NCBI GenBank assembly: GCA_937996825.1 | Contig: CALKUJ010000080.1 | Location: 1-7,691, forward strand | Direction: 5' to 3' | Origin: an uncultured Polynucleobacter sp. | Lineage (GTDB): Bacteria; Pseudomonadota; Gammaproteobacteria; Burkholderiales; Burkholderiaceae | DNA: 7,691 nucleotides | Shown: positions 7,045 through 7,691 of the stretch, one piece after another | How positions within the stretch are numbered: the stretch's first letter is position 1 | Layout: each line of letters begins with the position of its first letter | Made by a program: the position numbers and the translations under genes | The notes under the pieces: generated by a model | The model's input: the letters and a program-made list of their open reading frames with translations, nothing else | Database searches by the model: none | What the model was told of the DNA's origin: nothing

Positions 7045-7691
7045 ATGAAGAAAACCGATCAAGAATACCAAGCCACCTTGAGTGATATTGAGTACCGTGT
7101 CACCCGACAAGCTGCTACTGAATACCCTTTCAGTGGGCGCTATTGGGATCATTGGGAAGCTGGTCAATATGACTGTGTGTGCTGTGGCACACCTTTGTTT
7201 GCGTCTGACACCAAGTTTGATGCTGGCTGTGGCTGGCCGAGTTACTTTCAGCCTTTGAATGCCGATGTGATCGCTGAGCACAAGGACATGACACACGGCA
7301 TGATCCGCACAGAAGTGCGCTGTAATCAATGTGACGCGCATCTTGGACATGTGTTTGAAGACGGTCCAAAACCAACGGGTTTGCGCTACTGCATCAACTC
7401 TGCTTCATTAAATTTTATTGCTGCAAAAGACATGGAAACAAATCAAAACAAAACAAATTTGCAAACCGCCACCTTTGGTGCAGGTTGCTTTTGGTGTATT
7501 GAAGCCATATACGAAAAATTAGATGGTGTAAAGTCTGTTGTATCGGGTTATGCAGGAGGACAAACAAAAAATACATCTTATTATGAAACAAGCTCTGGTA
7601 AAACTGGACACGCGGAAGTAACTCAAATTGTTTTTGACCCTAATAAAACTTCAGTTGAAGAGATTTTAAAAGTGTTTTTTACAGTTCATGA
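7045..7691 (+). CDS. MsrB-MsrA fusion, bifunctional methionine sulfoxide reductase (3' end cut by window edge)
   Basis: One open frame of 215 codons runs from ATG 7045 off the right edge. Residues 1 to about 129 form a complete MsrB domain, which reduces the R-epimer of methionine sulfoxide. It has zinc cysteines Cys44/Cys47 and Cys93/Cys96, CGWPS (62-66) with the usual resolving Cys62, and RYCINSASL (114-122) with catalytic Cys116. After a short Asn/Lys/Thr-rich linker (130-141), an MsrA domain, specific for the S-epimer, begins: FGAGCFWCIE (144-153) with nucleophile Cys148, then SGYAGG (167-172) and GHAEV (188-192). The MsrA C-terminus, where resolving cysteines usually lie, is missing from the window. 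No signal peptide is seen, so it is probably cytoplasmic. GC falls from about 48% (7081-7440) to about 34% (7441-7691). The in-frame ATG at 7432 could start a separate MsrA, but no stop separates the two domains. It follows selO by 44 nt. Confidence 0.93.
   Translation, partial: MKKTDQEYQATLSDIEYRVTRQAATEYPFSGRYWDHWEAGQYDCVCCGTPLFASDTKFDAGCGWPSYFQPLNADVIAEHKDMTHGMIRTEVRCNQCDAHLGHVFEDGPKPTGLRYCINSASLNFIAAKDMETNQNKTNLQTATFGAGCFWCIEAIYEKLDGVKSVVSGYAGGQTKNTSYYETSSGKTGHAEVTQIVFDPNKTSVEEILKVFFTVH

Noticed and set aside
7018..7375. Two reverse open frames opposite the Msr gene
   Set aside because: Both are antisense to the MsrB domain, whose zinc and catalytic motifs are unambiguous; the Cys/His-rich look of the products is a mirror of the MsrB codons.
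7432..7434. Internal ATG as the start of a separate msrA
   Set aside because: No stop codon ends the MsrB frame and no ribosome-binding site precedes this ATG, so one fused protein is the simpler reading; it stays possible as a secondary start.

Overview
The window looks like a housekeeping segment of a betaproteobacterial chromosome. The order ygfZ | mltG-tmk-holB-tatD (the last four reading leftward, with ygfZ divergent) is typical of Burkholderiales. The moderate GC content (mid-40s by eye) and compact spacing would suit a small-genome freshwater genus such as Polynucleobacter. The genus is an inference and was not checked by any search.

Layout. Positions 1-3081 hold a leftward run: mltG (septal/endolytic murein transglycosylase), tmk (dTMP kinase), holB (DNA polymerase III delta') and the first 50 codons of tatD (metal-dependent DNase), which is cut by the left edge. 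Gaps between these genes are 21-58 nt, so co-transcription from in front of mltG is likely, with a possible extra promoter before holB. A 50-nt divergent spacer separates mltG from the rightward pair ygfZ (folate-dependent Fe-S protein maintenance) and an NRDE/TANGO2-family gene (3132-5016). These converge on a leftward PaaI-like hotdog thioesterase gene (5033-5464). After a 90-nt divergent spacer come rightward selO (protein AMPylase, 5555-7000) and, 44 nt later, a methionine sulfoxide reductase gene that runs off the right edge. There is no gene-free stretch longer than 300 bases, and I saw no tRNA, rRNA, CRISPR array or insertion sequence.

How the genes fit together. The left block serves DNA replication and cell-wall growth. 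The right block has a redox theme: YgfZ maintains Fe-S proteins under oxidative stress, SelO AMPylates redox proteins, and MsrB/MsrA repair oxidised methionine.

The most interesting item is the right-edge gene. It is a single open frame encoding a complete MsrB domain followed by an MsrA domain. GC drops from about 48% in the MsrB part to about 34% in the MsrA part, and third-position GC from about 46% to about 17% (hand counts). This suggests a mosaic gene whose MsrA half came from an AT-rich source, or an assembly join. I found no wholly unknown system; most of the window is conserved core genome. Smaller oddities are a 12-nt duplication across the holB stop that makes tandem in-frame stops, a near-absence of Shine-Dalgarno sequences, and -10-like boxes placed 6-8 nt before several start codons.
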